This document shows positions 1 to 10,870 of a stretch of 64,000 nt of DNA, one piece after another. The stretch is from contig CM069610.1 of NCBI GenBank assembly GCA_035771175.1, forward strand, positions 24,022,501 to 24,086,500, in the 5' to 3' direction. Below the pieces are notes generated by a model, which worked only from the letters and a program-made list of their open reading frames with translations, did no database searches and was not told where the DNA came from. The first letter of the stretch is position 1. Each line of letters opens with the position of its first letter. Source of the stretch: Paratinospora sagittata. Taxonomy: Eukaryota; Streptophyta; Magnoliopsida; Ranunculales; Menispermaceae. A program made the position numbers and the translations under genes.

Positions 1-199
1 TTTCAGAGTTTTAGTGCTGAGATTGATCGAGAGGTTACCCTACACACCAAAGATCAAACTAATGCCTTACTTAGGCATGAGCAATGTCTTCGTTCTTTTA
101 GCTTGATCTTTGTAGACTTCGAAAGCTATTGTTTGATGTGTTTTTGATGCAAGACAATTGATGTGTTCTTTTTTGTTGTGTTATCATACCGAGACCACT
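1..199. repeat. Partial monomer m0 (tail only)
   Basis: This is the last 199 bases of a monomer cut by the window start. It begins inside the plus-strand repeat frame and runs through its TGA. It carries a private ATGAGCAATGTC where other copies have ATGAGATATGTC, and ATCATACC where others read ATCTTACC. Confidence 0.9.
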
Positions 200-1386
200 T
201 CATATATACTTACAACTTAAAACAATGGATAGCCTCTGCAAATCTAAGCACAAAAGGGATAAAATGATGGACTTGCTGATCAACGACGTTATCATCAAGA
301 CAGATTGCAATTTTGATTCTATTCGAACCTTGTTTTGACATATGCAAGAATCAATACTTTCTTCTCTTGAAAAACTCTTTGGAAAGCTCAATCTAACTTG
401 CAAAAATCGTGTGTGTTGTATTTTTGAAAATCAGAGAATGAGTGTTTTATAAAATTAGAAGTTGCGGGTAAAGGGCAAGAGAGTACAAAATGATTTGAAT
501 TCAAAACATTGTTTAATCTAAAGTTGTTTTGGGCGTGCGAGACAATGGGAATCATCTAGGTGTTAGAAGAGAATATTTCAATTAAGACAACCTGGAGAAA
601 TTGTATAAGGAATAGAAAAATCGAGCAAGCAGAAGTGCCCACATTTTTCTCGTTAGAAATATCAGATTTTTTTCACAGACGTTGATAGCGTGCTATTGGG
701 TTGTGTATCATGTTCTCAATTGACAGATAGCAGGCGATAGCAGATTGATATACACAAACCCGAGAGCTCGAGTTTTACGGACTTTCCGATAGCGTGTTAT
801 TGAGGCCTATATCGCGCTATTGCCCATTTTACTAAAAATGGAAAGGTCACGGCAACAGCTTTATAGCGAAGTATCAAAGGGGATAGCGCGGTATAGACAA
901 TTTTTCAGAAAAACAAATGTTTTGTTATAGAACCCTATCAGCGTGCTGTCAACACGGATAGTGCGCTAGTGCCTTCAGGAAAATCTTGGCAGATTGCTGG
1001 ATAGCCTTATTTTTGTAAAATTAATATTTTGACACTCAAGAACCATTCCATTAACTCAAAACATATTGTATAAGATTAAAAACTTTTAAATAATTCAAAA
1101 CTCATTGAAATTATGATTAAAACCTTTCGGAAAACATTTTTTCAAAATGAAATACTATATCGAAGTGATTTTGAAGACATTGCAGATTTCAGAGTTTTAG
1201 TGCTGAGATTGATTGAGAGGTTACCCTACATACCAAAGATCAAACAAAAGGCCTTACTTAGGCATGAGATTTGTCTTCGTTCTTTTAGCTTGATCTTTGT
1301 AGACTTCGAAAGCTATTGTTTGATGTGTTCTTGATGCAAGACAATTGATGTGTTCTTTTTTGTTGTGTTATCTTACCGAGACCACT
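200..1386. repeat. Monomer m1, class I
   Basis: Private changes include GACATATGC near 338, a missing T in GCGGGTAAAGG near 465, TTAGAAGAG near 567 and GACGTTGATAG near 677. The tail has GGCAGATTGCTGG, shared only with m8, and ends with the 73-codon form of the plus-strand frame. Confidence 0.9.
1113..1334 (+). other. 73-codon form of the repeat-internal plus frame (m1)
   Basis: ATCAAACAAAAGGCC replaces the common ATCAAACTAATGCC, a one-base length difference after codon 43 that extends the frame to 73 codons ending FESYCLMCS. The same form occurs at 2301-2522, 9409-9630 and 10597-10818, the last two being copies of the first two through the 8.3-kb-offset duplication. Whether the 73- or 59-codon state is ancestral cannot be told here. 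No family is recognised. Confidence 0.35.
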
Positions 1387-1590
1387 TCATATATACTTAC
1401 AACTTAAAACAATGGATAGCCTCTGCAAATCTAAGCACAAAAGGGATAAAATGAAGGACTTGCTGATCAACAACGTTATCATCAAGACAGATTGCAATTT
1501 TGATTCTATTCGAAACTTGTTTTGACAAATGCAAGAATCAATTCTTTCTTCACTTGAAAAACTCTTTGGAAAGCTCAATCTAACTTGCAA
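1387..1590 (-). other. Repeat-internal minus-strand open frame, TTG-initiated (reference copy)
   Basis: A frame of 67 codons is open on the minus strand at the start of nearly every monomer, but its first codon is TTG. The first ATG lies about halfway, leaving about 31 codons. C-type and m5/m7/m11 monomers lose the front or shift the end by small changes. There is no recognisable domain. I regard it as non-coding and record it only because it recurs. Confidence 0.3.
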
Positions 1591-1870
1591 AAATCGTGTG
1601 TGTTGTATTTTTGAAAATCAGAGAATGAGTGTTTTATAAAATTAGAAGTTGCGGGTTAAAGGGCAAGAGAGTACAAAATGATTTGAATTGAAAACATTGT
1701 TTAATCTAAAGTTGTTTTGGGCGTGCGAGACAATGGGAATCATCTAGGTGTTAGTAGAGAATATTTCAATTAAGACAACCTGGAGAAATTGTATAAGGAA
1801 TAGAAAAATCGAGCAAGCAGAAGTGCCCACATTTTTCTCGTTAGAAATATCAGATTTTTTTCACAGACGT
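1591..1870. other. Spacer between minus-strand frame and palindrome cluster (reference copy)
   Basis: About 280 bp with no recognisable gene, RNA or transposon end. It includes a conserved GTTGTTTTGGGCGTGCGAG segment near 1710 and a short T run before the first palindrome. The corresponding stretch of each monomer is equally featureless, with few subtype markers (GAATTC or GAATTG, GAGACAATGG or GAGAGAATGG). Confidence 0.6.
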
Positions 1871-2011
1871 GGATAGCGTGCTATTGGGTTGTGTATCATG
1901 TTCTCAATTGACAGATAGCTGGCTATAGCAGATCGATATACACAAACTCGAGAGCTCGAGTTTTACGGACTTCCCGATAGCGTGTAATCGAGGCCTATAT
2001 CGCGCTATTGC

Positions 2012-2029
2012 CCATTTTACTAAAAATGG
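2012..2029. repeat. Small inverted repeat between palindrome doublets
   Basis: CCATTTT-ACTA-AAAATGG has perfect 7-bp arms and a 4-base loop, just after palindrome site 4. It is present in most monomers. The A-type monomers break it (AAAATTG), and the 17-bp-deletion monomers lose its 5' arm start. No run of T follows as in a bacterial terminator, and no function is implied. Confidence 0.5.
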
Positions 2030-2099
2030 AAAGGTCACGGCAACAGCTTTATAGCGAAGTATCAAAGGGGATAGCGCGGTATAGACAATTTTTAAGAAT

Positions 2100-2114
2100 A
2101 ACAAATGTTTTGTT
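2100..2114. repeat. Small inverted repeat AACAAA-TGT-TTTGTT
   Basis: Perfect 6-bp arms with a 3-base centre lie between palindrome sites 6 and 7. It is intact in most dimer-domain and C monomers. A-type copies (AATAAATGTTTTGTT) and B-type copies (AACAAATGTCTTGTT) each break it by one base at different positions. Confidence 0.45.
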
Positions 2115-2196
2115 ATAGAACCCTATCAGCGTGCTGTCAACACTGATAGTGCGCTAGTGCCTTCAGGAAAATCTTGGCAAATTGCTGGATATCCTT

Positions 2197-2300
2197 AGTT
2201 TTGTAAAATTAATATTTTGACACTCAACAACCATTCCATTAACTCAAAACATATTGTATAAGATTAAAAACTTTTAAATAATTCAAAACTCATTGAAATT
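2197..2300. other. AT-rich conserved stretch (reference copy)
   Basis: About 100 bp dominated by A and T, including TAAAATTAATATTTTGACAC and ATAAGATTAAAAACTTTTAA, placed directly before the ATG of the plus-strand frame. By eye it is among the least variable parts of the monomer. It could act as an easily melted or curved DNA segment. I see no defined promoter element. Confidence 0.5.
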
Positions 2301-2574
2301 ATGATTAAAACCTTTCGGAAAACATTTTTTCAAAATGAAATACTATATCGAAGTGATTTTGAAGACTTTGCAGATTTCAGAGTTTTAGTGCTGAGATTGA
2401 TTGAGAGGTTACCCTACATACCAAAGATCAAACAAAAGGCTTTACTTAGGCATGAGATTTGTCTTCGTTCTTTTAGCTTGATCTTTGTAGACTTCGAAAG
2501 CTATTGTTTGATGTGTTCTTGATGCAAGACAATTGATGTGTTCTTTTTTGTTGTGTTATCTTACCGAGACCACT

Positions 2575-3761
2575 TCATATATACTTACAACTTAAAACAA
2601 TGGATAGCCTCTGCAAATCTAAGCACAAAAGGGATAAAATGAAGGACTTGCTGATCAACAACGTTATCATCAAGACAGATTGCAATTTTGATTCTATTCG
2701 AAACTTGTTTTGACAAATGCAAGAATCAATACTTTCTTCTCTTGAAAAACTCTTTGGAAAGCTCAATCTAACTTGCAAAAATCGTTTGTGTTGTATTTTT
2801 GAAAATCAGAGAATGAGTGTTTTATAAAATTAGAAGTTGCGGGTTAAAGGGCAAGAGAGTACAAAATGATTTGAATTCAAAACATTGTTTAATCTAAAGT
2901 TGTTTTGGGCGTGCGAGACAATGGGAATCATCTAGGTGTTAGTAGAGAATATTTCAATTAAGACAACCTGGAGAAATTGTATAAGGAATAAAAAAATCGA
3001 GCAAGCAGAAGTGCCCACATTTTTCTCGTTAGAAATATCAGATTTTTTTCACAGACGTGGATAGCGTGCTATTGGGTTGTGTATCATGTTCTCAATTGAC
3101 AGATAGCAGGCGATAGCAGATTGATATACACAAACCCGAGAGCTCGAGTTTTACGGACTTTCCGATAGCGCGTTATCGAGGCCTATATCGCGCTATTGCC
3201 CATTTTACTAAAAATGGAAAGGTCACGGCAACAGCTTTATAGCGAAGTATCAAAGGGGATAGCGCGGTATAGACAATTTTTCAGAAAAACAAATGTTTTG
3301 TTATAGAACCCTATCAGCGTGATGTCAACACGGATAGTGCGCTAGTGCCTTCCGGAAAATCTTGGCAAATTGTTCGATAGCCTTATTTTTGTAAAATTAA
3401 TATTTGGACACTCAAGAACCATTCCATTAACTCAAAACATATTGTATAAGATTAAAAACTTTTAAATAATTCAAAACTCATTGAAATTATGATTAAAACC
3501 TTTCGGAAAACATTTTTTCAAAATGAAATACTATATCGAAGTGATTTTGAAGACTTTGCAGATTTCAGAGTTTTAGTGCTGAGATTGATCGAGAGGTTAC
3601 CCTACACACCAAAGATCAAACTAATGCCTTACTTAGACATGAGATATGTCTTCGTTCTTTTAGCTTGATCTTTGTAGACTTCGAAAGCTATTGTTTGATG
3701 TGTTTTTGATGCAAGACAATTGATGTGTTCTTTTTTGTTGTGTTATCTTACCGAGACCACT
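2575..3761. repeat. Monomer m3, class I with distinctive tail
   Basis: The tail carries GTGATGTCAACACGG, CCTTCCGG, TTGTTCGATAGCC and TATTTGGACAC. In the dimer domain this combination occurs only here and in m10, and it reappears in every B-type monomer of the trimer domain. A private AGGAATAAAAAAATCG lies near 2985. Confidence 0.9.
3489..3668 (+). other. Repeat-internal ATG frame, common 59-codon form (reference copy)
   Basis: An ATG-initiated frame of 59 codons ending in TGA. It starts MIKTFRKTFFQNEILYRSDF and ends with a hydrophobic YVFVLLA. It is present in every complete monomer, starting about 273 bases before the next boundary, and I found no nonsense change in any copy. I do not recognise a family. 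Near-identity of the copies means their shared openness is not independent evidence of selection. It is most likely a chance frame, or a relic of the sequence from which the satellite arose. Confidence 0.35.
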
Positions 3762-4949
3762 TCATATATACTTACAACTTAAAACAATGGATAGCCTCTG
3801 CAAATCTAAGCACAAAAGGGATAAAATGAAGGACTTGCTGATCAACGACGTTATCATCAAGACATATTGCAATTTTGATTCTATTCGAAGCTTGTTTTGA
3901 CAAATGCAAGAATCAATACTTTCTTCTCTTGAAAAACTCTTTGGAAAGCTCAATCTAACTTGCAAAAATCGTGTGTGTTGTATTTTTGAAAATCAGAGAA
4001 TGAGTGTTTTATAAAATTAGAAGTTGCGGGTTAAAGGGCAAGAGAGTACAAAATGATTTGAATTGAAAACATTGTTTAATCTAAAGTTGTTTTGGGCGTG
4101 CGAGACAATGGGAATCATCTAGGTGTTAGTAGAGAATATTTCAATTAAGACAACCTGGAGAAATTGTATAAGGAATAGAAAAATCGAGCAAGCAGAAGTG
4201 CCCACATTTTTCTCGTTAGAAATATCAGATTTTTTTCACAGACGTGGATAGCGTGCTATTGGGTTGTGTATCATGTTCTCAATTGACAGATAGCAGGCGA
4301 TAGCAGATTGATATACACAAACCCGAGAGCTCGAGTTTTACGGACTTTCCGATAGCGTGTTATTGAGGCCTATATCGCGCTATTGCCCATTTTACTAAAA
4401 ATGGAAAGGTCACGGCAACAGCTTTATAGCGAAGTATCAAAGGGGATAGCGCGGTATAGACAATTTTTCAGAAAAACAAATGTTTTGTTATAGAACCCTA
4501 TCAGCGTGCTGTCAACACGGATAGTGCGCTAGTGCCTTCAGGGAAATCTTGGCAAATTGTTGGATAGCCTTATTTTTGTAAAATTAATATTTTGACACTC
4601 AAGAACCATTCCATTAACTCAAAACATATTGTATAAGATTAAAAACTTTTAAATAATTCAAAACTCATTGAAATTATGATTAAAACCTTTCGGAAAACAT
4701 TTTTTCAAAATGAAATACTATATCGAAGTGATTTTGAAAACTTTGCAGATTTCAGAGTTTTAGTGCTGAGATTGATCGAGAGGTTACCCTACACACCAAA
4801 GATCAAACTAATGCCTTACTTAGGCATGAGATATGTCTTCGTTCTTTTAGCTTGATCTTTGTAGACTTCGAAAGCTATTGTTTGATGTGTTTTTGATGCA
4901 AGACAATTGATGTGTTCTTTTTTTGTTGTGTTATCTTACCGAGACCACT
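3762..4949. repeat. Monomer m4, class I
   Basis: It has GACATATTGC near 3861 (private) and TTCAGGGAAATC near 4537 with ATTGTTGGATAGCC. The last two are shared with m6, 2,375 bp downstream, which indicates a dimer step m4-m5 to m6-m7. Confidence 0.9.
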
Positions 4950-6136
4950 TCATATATACTTACAACTTAAAACAATGGATAGCCTCTGCAAATCTAAGCA
5001 CAAAAGGGATAAAATGAAGGACTTGCTGATCAACGACGTTATCATCAAGACAGATTGCAATTTTGATTCTATTCGAAGCTTGTTTTGACAAATGCAAGAA
5101 TCAATACTTTCTTCTCTTGAAAAACTCTTTGGAAAACTCAATCTAACTTGAAAAATTCGTGTGTGTTGTATTTTTAAAAATCAGAGAATGAGTGTTTTAT
5201 AAAATTAGAAGTTACGGGTTAAAGGGCAAGAGAGTACAAAATGATTTGAATTCAAAACATTGTTTAATCTAAAGTTGTTTTGGGCGTGCGAGACAATGGG
5301 AATCATCTAGGTGTTAGTAGAGAATATTTCAATTAAGACAACCTGGAGAAATTGTATAAGGAATAGAAAAATCGAGCAAGCAGAAGTGCCCACATTTTTC
5401 TCGTTAGAAATATCAGATTTTTTTCACAGACGTGGATAGCGTGCTATTGGGTTGTGTATCATGTTCTCAATTGACAGATAGCTGGCTATAGCAGATCGAT
5501 ATACACAAACCCGAGAGCTCGAGTTTTACGGACTTTCCGATAGCGTGTTATCGAGGCCTATATCGCGCTATTGCCCATTTTACTAAAAATGGAAAGGTCA
5601 CGGCAACAGCTTTATAGCGAAGTATCAAAGGGGATAGCGCGGTATAGACAATTTTTCAGAATAACAAATGTTTTGTTATAGAACCCTATCAGCGTGCTGT
5701 CAACATTGATAGTGCGCTAGTGCCTTCAGGAAAATCTTGGCAAATTGCTGGATATCCTTAGTTTTGTAAAATTAATATTTTGACACTCAACAACCATTCC
5801 ATTAACTCAAAACATATTGTATAAGATTAAAAACTTTTAAATAATTCAAAACTCATTGAAATTATGATTAAAACCTTTCGGAAAACATTTTTTCAAAATG
5901 AAATACTATATCGAAGTGATTTTGAAGACTTTGCAGATTTCAGAGTTTTAGTGCTGAGATTGATCGAGAGGTTACCCTACACACCAAAGATCAAACTAAT
6001 GCCTTACTTAGGCATGAGATATGTCTTCGTTCTTTTAGCTTGATCTTTGTAGACTTCGAAAGCTATTGTTTGATGTGTTTTTGATGCAAGACAATTGATG
6101 TGTTCTTTTTTGTTGTGTTATCTTACCGAGACCACT
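4950..6136. repeat. Monomer m5, class II
   Basis: The head carries AAAACTCAATCTAACTTGAA, which shortens the minus-strand frame to 63 codons. This is the same head type as m7, m11 and all C-type monomers. Private changes are GTTACGGG near 5211 and CAACATTGATAG near 5701. Confidence 0.9.
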
Positions 6137-7324
6137 TCATATATGCTTACAACTTAAAACAATGGATAGCCTCTGCAAATCTAAGCACAAAAGGGATAAA
6201 ATGAAGGACTTGCTGATCAACGACGTTATCCTCAAGACAGATTGCAATTTTGATTCTATTCGAAGCTTGTTTTGACAAATGCAAGAATCAATACTTTCTT
6301 CTCTTGAAAAACTCTTTGGAAAGCTCAATCTAACTTGCAAAAATCGTGTGTGTTGTATTTTTGAAAATCAGAGAATGAGTGTTTTATAAAATTAGAAGTT
6401 GCGGGTTAAAGGGCAAGAGAGTACAAAATGATTTGAATTGAAAACATTGTTTAATCTAAAGTTGTTTTGGGCGTGCGAGACAATGGGAATCATCTAGGTG
6501 TTAGCAGAGAATATTTCAATTAAGACAACCTGGAGAAATTGTATAAGGAATAGAAAAATCGAGCAAGCAGAAGTGCCCACATTTTTCTCGTTAGAAATAT
6601 CAGATTTTTTTCACAGACGTGGATAGCGTGCTATTGGGTTGTGTATCATGTTCTCAATTGACAGATAGCAGGCGATAGCAGATTGATATACACAAACCCG
6701 AGAGCTCGAGTTTTACGGACTTTCCGATAGCGTGTTATTGAGGCCTATATCGCGCTATTGCCCATTTTACTAAAAATGGAAAGGTCACGGCAACAGCTTT
6801 ATAGCGAAGTATCAAAGGGGATAGCGCGGTATAGACAATTTTTCAGAAAAACAAATGTTTTGTTATAGAACCCTATCAGCGTGCTGTCAACACGGATAGT
6901 GCGCTAGTGCCTTCAGGGAAATCTTGGCAAATTGTTGGATAGCCTTATTTTTGTAAAATTAATATTTTGACACTCAAGAACCATTCCATTTACTCAAAAC
7001 ATATTGTATAAGATTAAAAACTTTTAAATAATTCAAAACTCATTGAAATTATGATTAAAACCTTTCGGAAAACATTTTTTCAAAATGAAATACTATATCG
7101 AAGTGATTTTGAAGACTTTGCAGATTTCAGAGTTTTAGTGCTGAGATTGATCGAGAGGTTACCCTACACACCAAAGATCAAACTAATGCCTTACTTAGGC
7201 ATGAGATATGTCTTCGTTTTTTTAGCTTGATCTTTGTAGACTTCGAAAGCTATTGTTTGATGTGTTTTTGATGCAAGACAATTGATGTGTTCTTTTTTTG
7301 TTGTGTTATCTTACCGAGACCACT
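6137..7324. repeat. Monomer m6, class I
   Basis: Sister of m4, sharing the TTCAGGGAAATC tail. Private variants are TATGCTTACAAC at the boundary, TTATCCTCAAGAC near 6226, TTAGCAGAG near 6502 and CCATTTACTC near 6986. Confidence 0.9.
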
Positions 7325-8511
7325 TCATATATACTTACAACTTAAAACAATGGATAGCCTCTGCAAATCTAAGCACAAAAGGGATAAAATGAAGGACTTG
7401 CTGATCAACGACGTTATCATCAAGACAGATTGCAATTTTGATTCTATTCGAAGCTTGTTTTGACAAATGCAAGAATCAATACTTTCTTCTCTTGAAAAAC
7501 TCTTTGGAAAACTCAATCTAACTTGAAAAAATCGTGTGTGTTGTATTTTTAAAAATCAGAGAATGAGTGCTTTATAAAATTAGAAGTTGCGGGTTAAAGG
7601 GCAAGAGAGTACAAAATGATTTGAATTCAAAACATTGTTTAATCTAAAGTTGTTTTGGGCGTGCGAGACAATGGGAATCATCTAGGTGTTAGTAGAGAAT
7701 ATTTCAATTAAGACAACCTGGAGAAATTGTATAAGGAATAGAAAAATCGAGCAAGGAGAAGTGCCCACATTTTTCTCGTTAGAAATATCAGATTTTTTTC
7801 ACAGACGTGGATAGCGTGCTATTGGGTTGTGTATCATGTTCTCAATTGACAGATAGCTGGCTATAGCAGATCGATATACACAAACCCGAGAGCTCGAGTT
7901 TTACGGACTTTCCGATAGCATGTTATCGAGGCCTATATCGCGCTATTGCCCATTTTACTAAAAATGGAAAGGTCACGGTAACAGCTTTATAGCGAAGTAT
8001 CAAAGGGGATAGCGCGGTATAGACAATTTTTCAGAATAACAAATGTTTTGTTATAGAACCCTATCAGCGTGCTGTCAACACTGATAGTGCGCTAGTGCCT
8101 TCAGGAAAATCTTGGCAAATTGCTGGATATCCTTAGTTTTGTAAAATTAATATTTTGACACTCAACAACCATTCCATAAACTCAAAACATATTGTATAAG
8201 ATTAAAAACTTTTAAATAATTCAAAACTCATTGAAATTATGATTAAAACCTTTCGGAAAACATTTTTTCAAAATGAAATACTATATCGAAGTGATTTTGA
8301 AGACTTTGCAGATTTCAGAGTTTTAGTGCTGAGATTGATCGAGAGGTTACCCTACACACCAAAGATCAAACTAATGCCTTACTTAGGCATGATATATGTC
8401 TTCGTTCTTTTAGCTTGATCTTTGTAGACTTCGAAAGCTATTGTTTGATGTGTTTTTGATGCAAGACAATTGATGTGTTCTTTTTTGTTGTGTTATCTTA
8501 CCGAGACCACT
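7325..8511. repeat. Monomer m7, class II
   Basis: Carries GAGTGCTTTATAA near 7565, CAAGGAGAAG near 7753, CACGGTAACAG near 7974 and CCATAAACTC near 8174. The same set recurs in m11, 4,734 bp downstream, and partly in m13. A private GATAGCATGTTAT near 7914 changes one palindrome. Confidence 0.9.
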
Positions 8512-9682
8512 TCATATATACTTACAACTTAAAACAATGGATAGCCTCTGCAAATCTAAGCACAAAAGGGATAAAATGAAGGACTTGCTGATCAACGACG
8601 TTATCATCAAGGCAGATTGCAATTTTGATTCTATTCGAAGCTTGTTTTGACAAATGCAAGAATCAATACTTTCTCCTCTTGAAAAACTCTTTGGAAAGCT
8701 CAATCTAACTTGCAAAAATCGTGTGTGTTGTATTTTTAAAAATCAGAAAATGGGTGTTTTATAAAATTAGAAGTTGCGGGTTAAAGGGCAAGAGAGTACA
8801 AAATGATTTGAATTGAAAACATTGTTTAATCTAAAGTTGTTTTGGGCGTGCGAGACAATGGGAATCATCTAGGTGTTAGTAGAGAATATTTCAATTAAGA
8901 CAACCTGGAGAAATTGTATAAGGAATAGAAAAATCGAGCAAGCAGAAGTGCCCACATTTTTCTCGTTAGAAATATCAGATTTTTTTCACAGACGTGGATA
9001 GCGTGCTATTGGGTTGTGTATCATGTTCTCAATTGACAGATAGCAGGCGATAGCAGATTGATATACACAAACCCGAGAGCTCGAGTTTTACGGACTTTCC
9101 GATAGCGCGTTATCGAGGCCTATTTTACTAAAAATGGAAAGGTCACGGCAACAACTTTATAGCGAAGTATCAAAGGGGATAGCGCGGTATAGACAATTTT
9201 TCAGAAAAACAAATGTTTTGTTATAGAACCCTATCAGCGTGCTGTCAACACGGATAGTGCGCTAGTGCCTTCAGGAAAATCTTGGCAGATTGCTGGATAG
9301 CCTTATTTTTGTAAAATTAATATTTTGACACTCAAGAACCATTCCATTAACTCAAAACATATTGTATAAGATTAAAAACTTTTAAATAATTCAAAACTCA
9401 TTGAAATTATGATTAAAACCTTTCGGAAAACATTTTTTCAAAATGAAATACTATATCGAAGTGATTTTGAAGACATTGCAGATTTCAGAGTTTTAGTGCT
9501 GAGATTGATTGATAGGTTACCCTACATACCAAAGATCAAACAAAAGGCCTTACTTAGGCATGAGATTTGTCTTCGTTCTTTTAGCTTGATCTTTGTAGAC
9601 TTCGAAAGCTATTGTTTGATGTGTTCTTGATGCAAGACAATTGATGTGTTCTTTTTTGTTGTGTTATCTTACCGAGACCACT
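8512..9682. repeat. Monomer m8, mosaic, with 17-bp deletion
   Basis: The head matches m12 and m14 (AAGGCAGATTGC near 8610, CTTTCTCCTCTTG near 8670, the 17-bp deletion at about 9121, ACAACTTTAT at 9151). The tail matches m1 (CACGGATAG near 9250, GGCAGATTGCTGG near 9283). The switch lies between 9155 and 9251. Confidence 0.88.
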
Positions 9683-10870
9683 TCATATATACTTACAACT
9701 TAAAACAATGGATAGCCTCTGCAAATCTAAGCACAAAAGGGATAAAATGAAGGACTTGCTGATCAACAACGTTATCATCAAGACAGATTGCAATTTTGAT
9801 TCTATTCGAAACTTGTTTTGACAAATGCAAGAATCAATTCTTTCTTCACTTGAAAAACTCTTTGGAAAGCTCAATCTAACTTGCAAAAATCGTGTGTGTT
9901 GTATTTTTGAAAATCAGAGAATGAGTGTTTTATAAAATTAGAAGTTGCGGGTTAAAGGGCAAGAGAGTACAAAATGATTTGAATTGAAAACATTGTTTAA
10001 TCTAAAGTTGTTTTGGGCGTGCGAGACAATGGGAATCATCTAGGTGTTAGTAGAGAATATTTCAATTAAGACAACCTGGAGAAATTGTATAAGGAATAGA
10101 AAAATCGAGCAAGCAGAAGTGCCCACAATTTTCTCGTTAGAAATATCAGATTTTTTTCACAGACGTGGATAGCGTGCTATTGGGTTGTGTATCATGTTCT
10201 CAATTGACAGATAGCTGGCTATAGCAGATCGATATACACAAACTCGAGAGCTCGAGTTTTACGGACTTCCCGATAGCGTGTAATCGAGGCCTATATCGCG
10301 CTATTGCCCATTTTACTAAAAATGGAAAGGTCACGGCAACAGCTTTATAGCGAAGTATCAAAGGGGATAGCGCGGTATAGACAATTTTTAAGAATAACAA
10401 ATGTTTTGTTATAGAACCCTATCAGCGTGCTGTCAACACTGATAGTGCGCTAGTGCCTTCAGGAAAATCTTGGCAAATTGCTGGATATCCTTAGTTTTGT
10501 AAAATTAATATTTTGACACTCAACAACCATTCCATTAACTCAAAACATATTGTATAAGATTAAAAACTTTTAAATAATTCAAAACTCATTGAAATTATGA
10601 TTAAAACCTTTCGGAAAACATTTTTTCAAAATGAAATACTATATCGAAGTGATTTTGAAGACTTTGCAGATTTCAGAGTTTTAGTGCTGAGATTGATTGA
10701 GAGGTTACCCTACATACCAAAGATCAAACAAAAGGCTTTACTTAGGCATGAGATTTGTCTTCGTTCTTTTAGCTTGATCTTTGTAGACTTCGAAAGCTAT
10801 TGTTTGATGTGTTCTTGATGCAAGACAATTGATGTGTTCTTTTTTGTTGTGTTATCTTACCGAGACCACT
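9683..10870. repeat. Monomer m9, class II, copy of m2
   Basis: Repeats the m2 diagnostic set (TTCTTTCTTCACTTG, ACTTCCCGATAGCGTGTAAT, AATTTTTAAGAATAAC) at an offset of 8,296 bp. The one private change I noticed is CCCACAATTTTCTC near 10123. Confidence 0.92.

Larger units (their letters stand above)
1873..2157. repeat. Cluster of eight 12-bp imperfect palindromes (reference copy in m2)
   Basis: Sites of the form ATAGC-NN-GCTAT start at 1873 (ATAGCGTGCTAT), 1915 (ATAGCTGGCTAT), 1977 (ATAGCGTGTAAT), 1997 (ATATCGCGCTAT), 2051 (ATAGCGAAGTAT), 2071 (ATAGCGCGGTAT), 2126 (TCAGCGTGCTGT) and 2146 (ATAGTGCGCTAG). The first two have perfect 5-bp arms around a 2-bp centre. The last six form three doublets with 20-bp internal spacing, and doublets start 74 and 75 bp apart. 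The cluster occurs in every monomer, with site 4 lost in six. It is a decayed internal tandem repeat, or an array of sites for a dimeric DNA-binding protein; the sequence alone does not decide. Confidence 0.75.
1387..2574. repeat. Monomer m2, class II (used here as the reference map)
   Basis: Layout: minus-strand frame 1387-1590; spacer 1591-1870; palindrome cluster 1873-2157; AT-rich stretch about 2197-2300; plus-strand 73-codon frame 2301-2522; a linker of about 50 bp to the next boundary. Diagnostic variants are TTCTTTCTTCACTTG near 1550, ACTTCCCGATAGCGTGTAAT near 1970 and AATTTTTAAGAATAAC near 2088. m9 is its near-identical copy. Confidence 0.9.

Noticed and set aside
200..403. Recurrent 67-codon minus-strand frame as a real repeated gene
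   Set aside because: Its first codon is TTG. A eukaryotic start would give only about 31 codons, and C-type monomers shift its end. Recurrence is explained by the tandem repeat.
2012..2029. Rho-independent terminator at CCATTTT-ACTA-AAAATGG
   Set aside because: The arms are AT-rich, no T run follows, and there is no upstream gene. It is kept only as a small inverted repeat.
1904..2104. Minus-strand 66-codon frame across the palindrome cluster (also at 10200-10400)
   Set aside because: It occurs only in m2 and its copy m9, is closed in other monomers, and covers the palindromes. It has no recognisable domain and is a chance frame.
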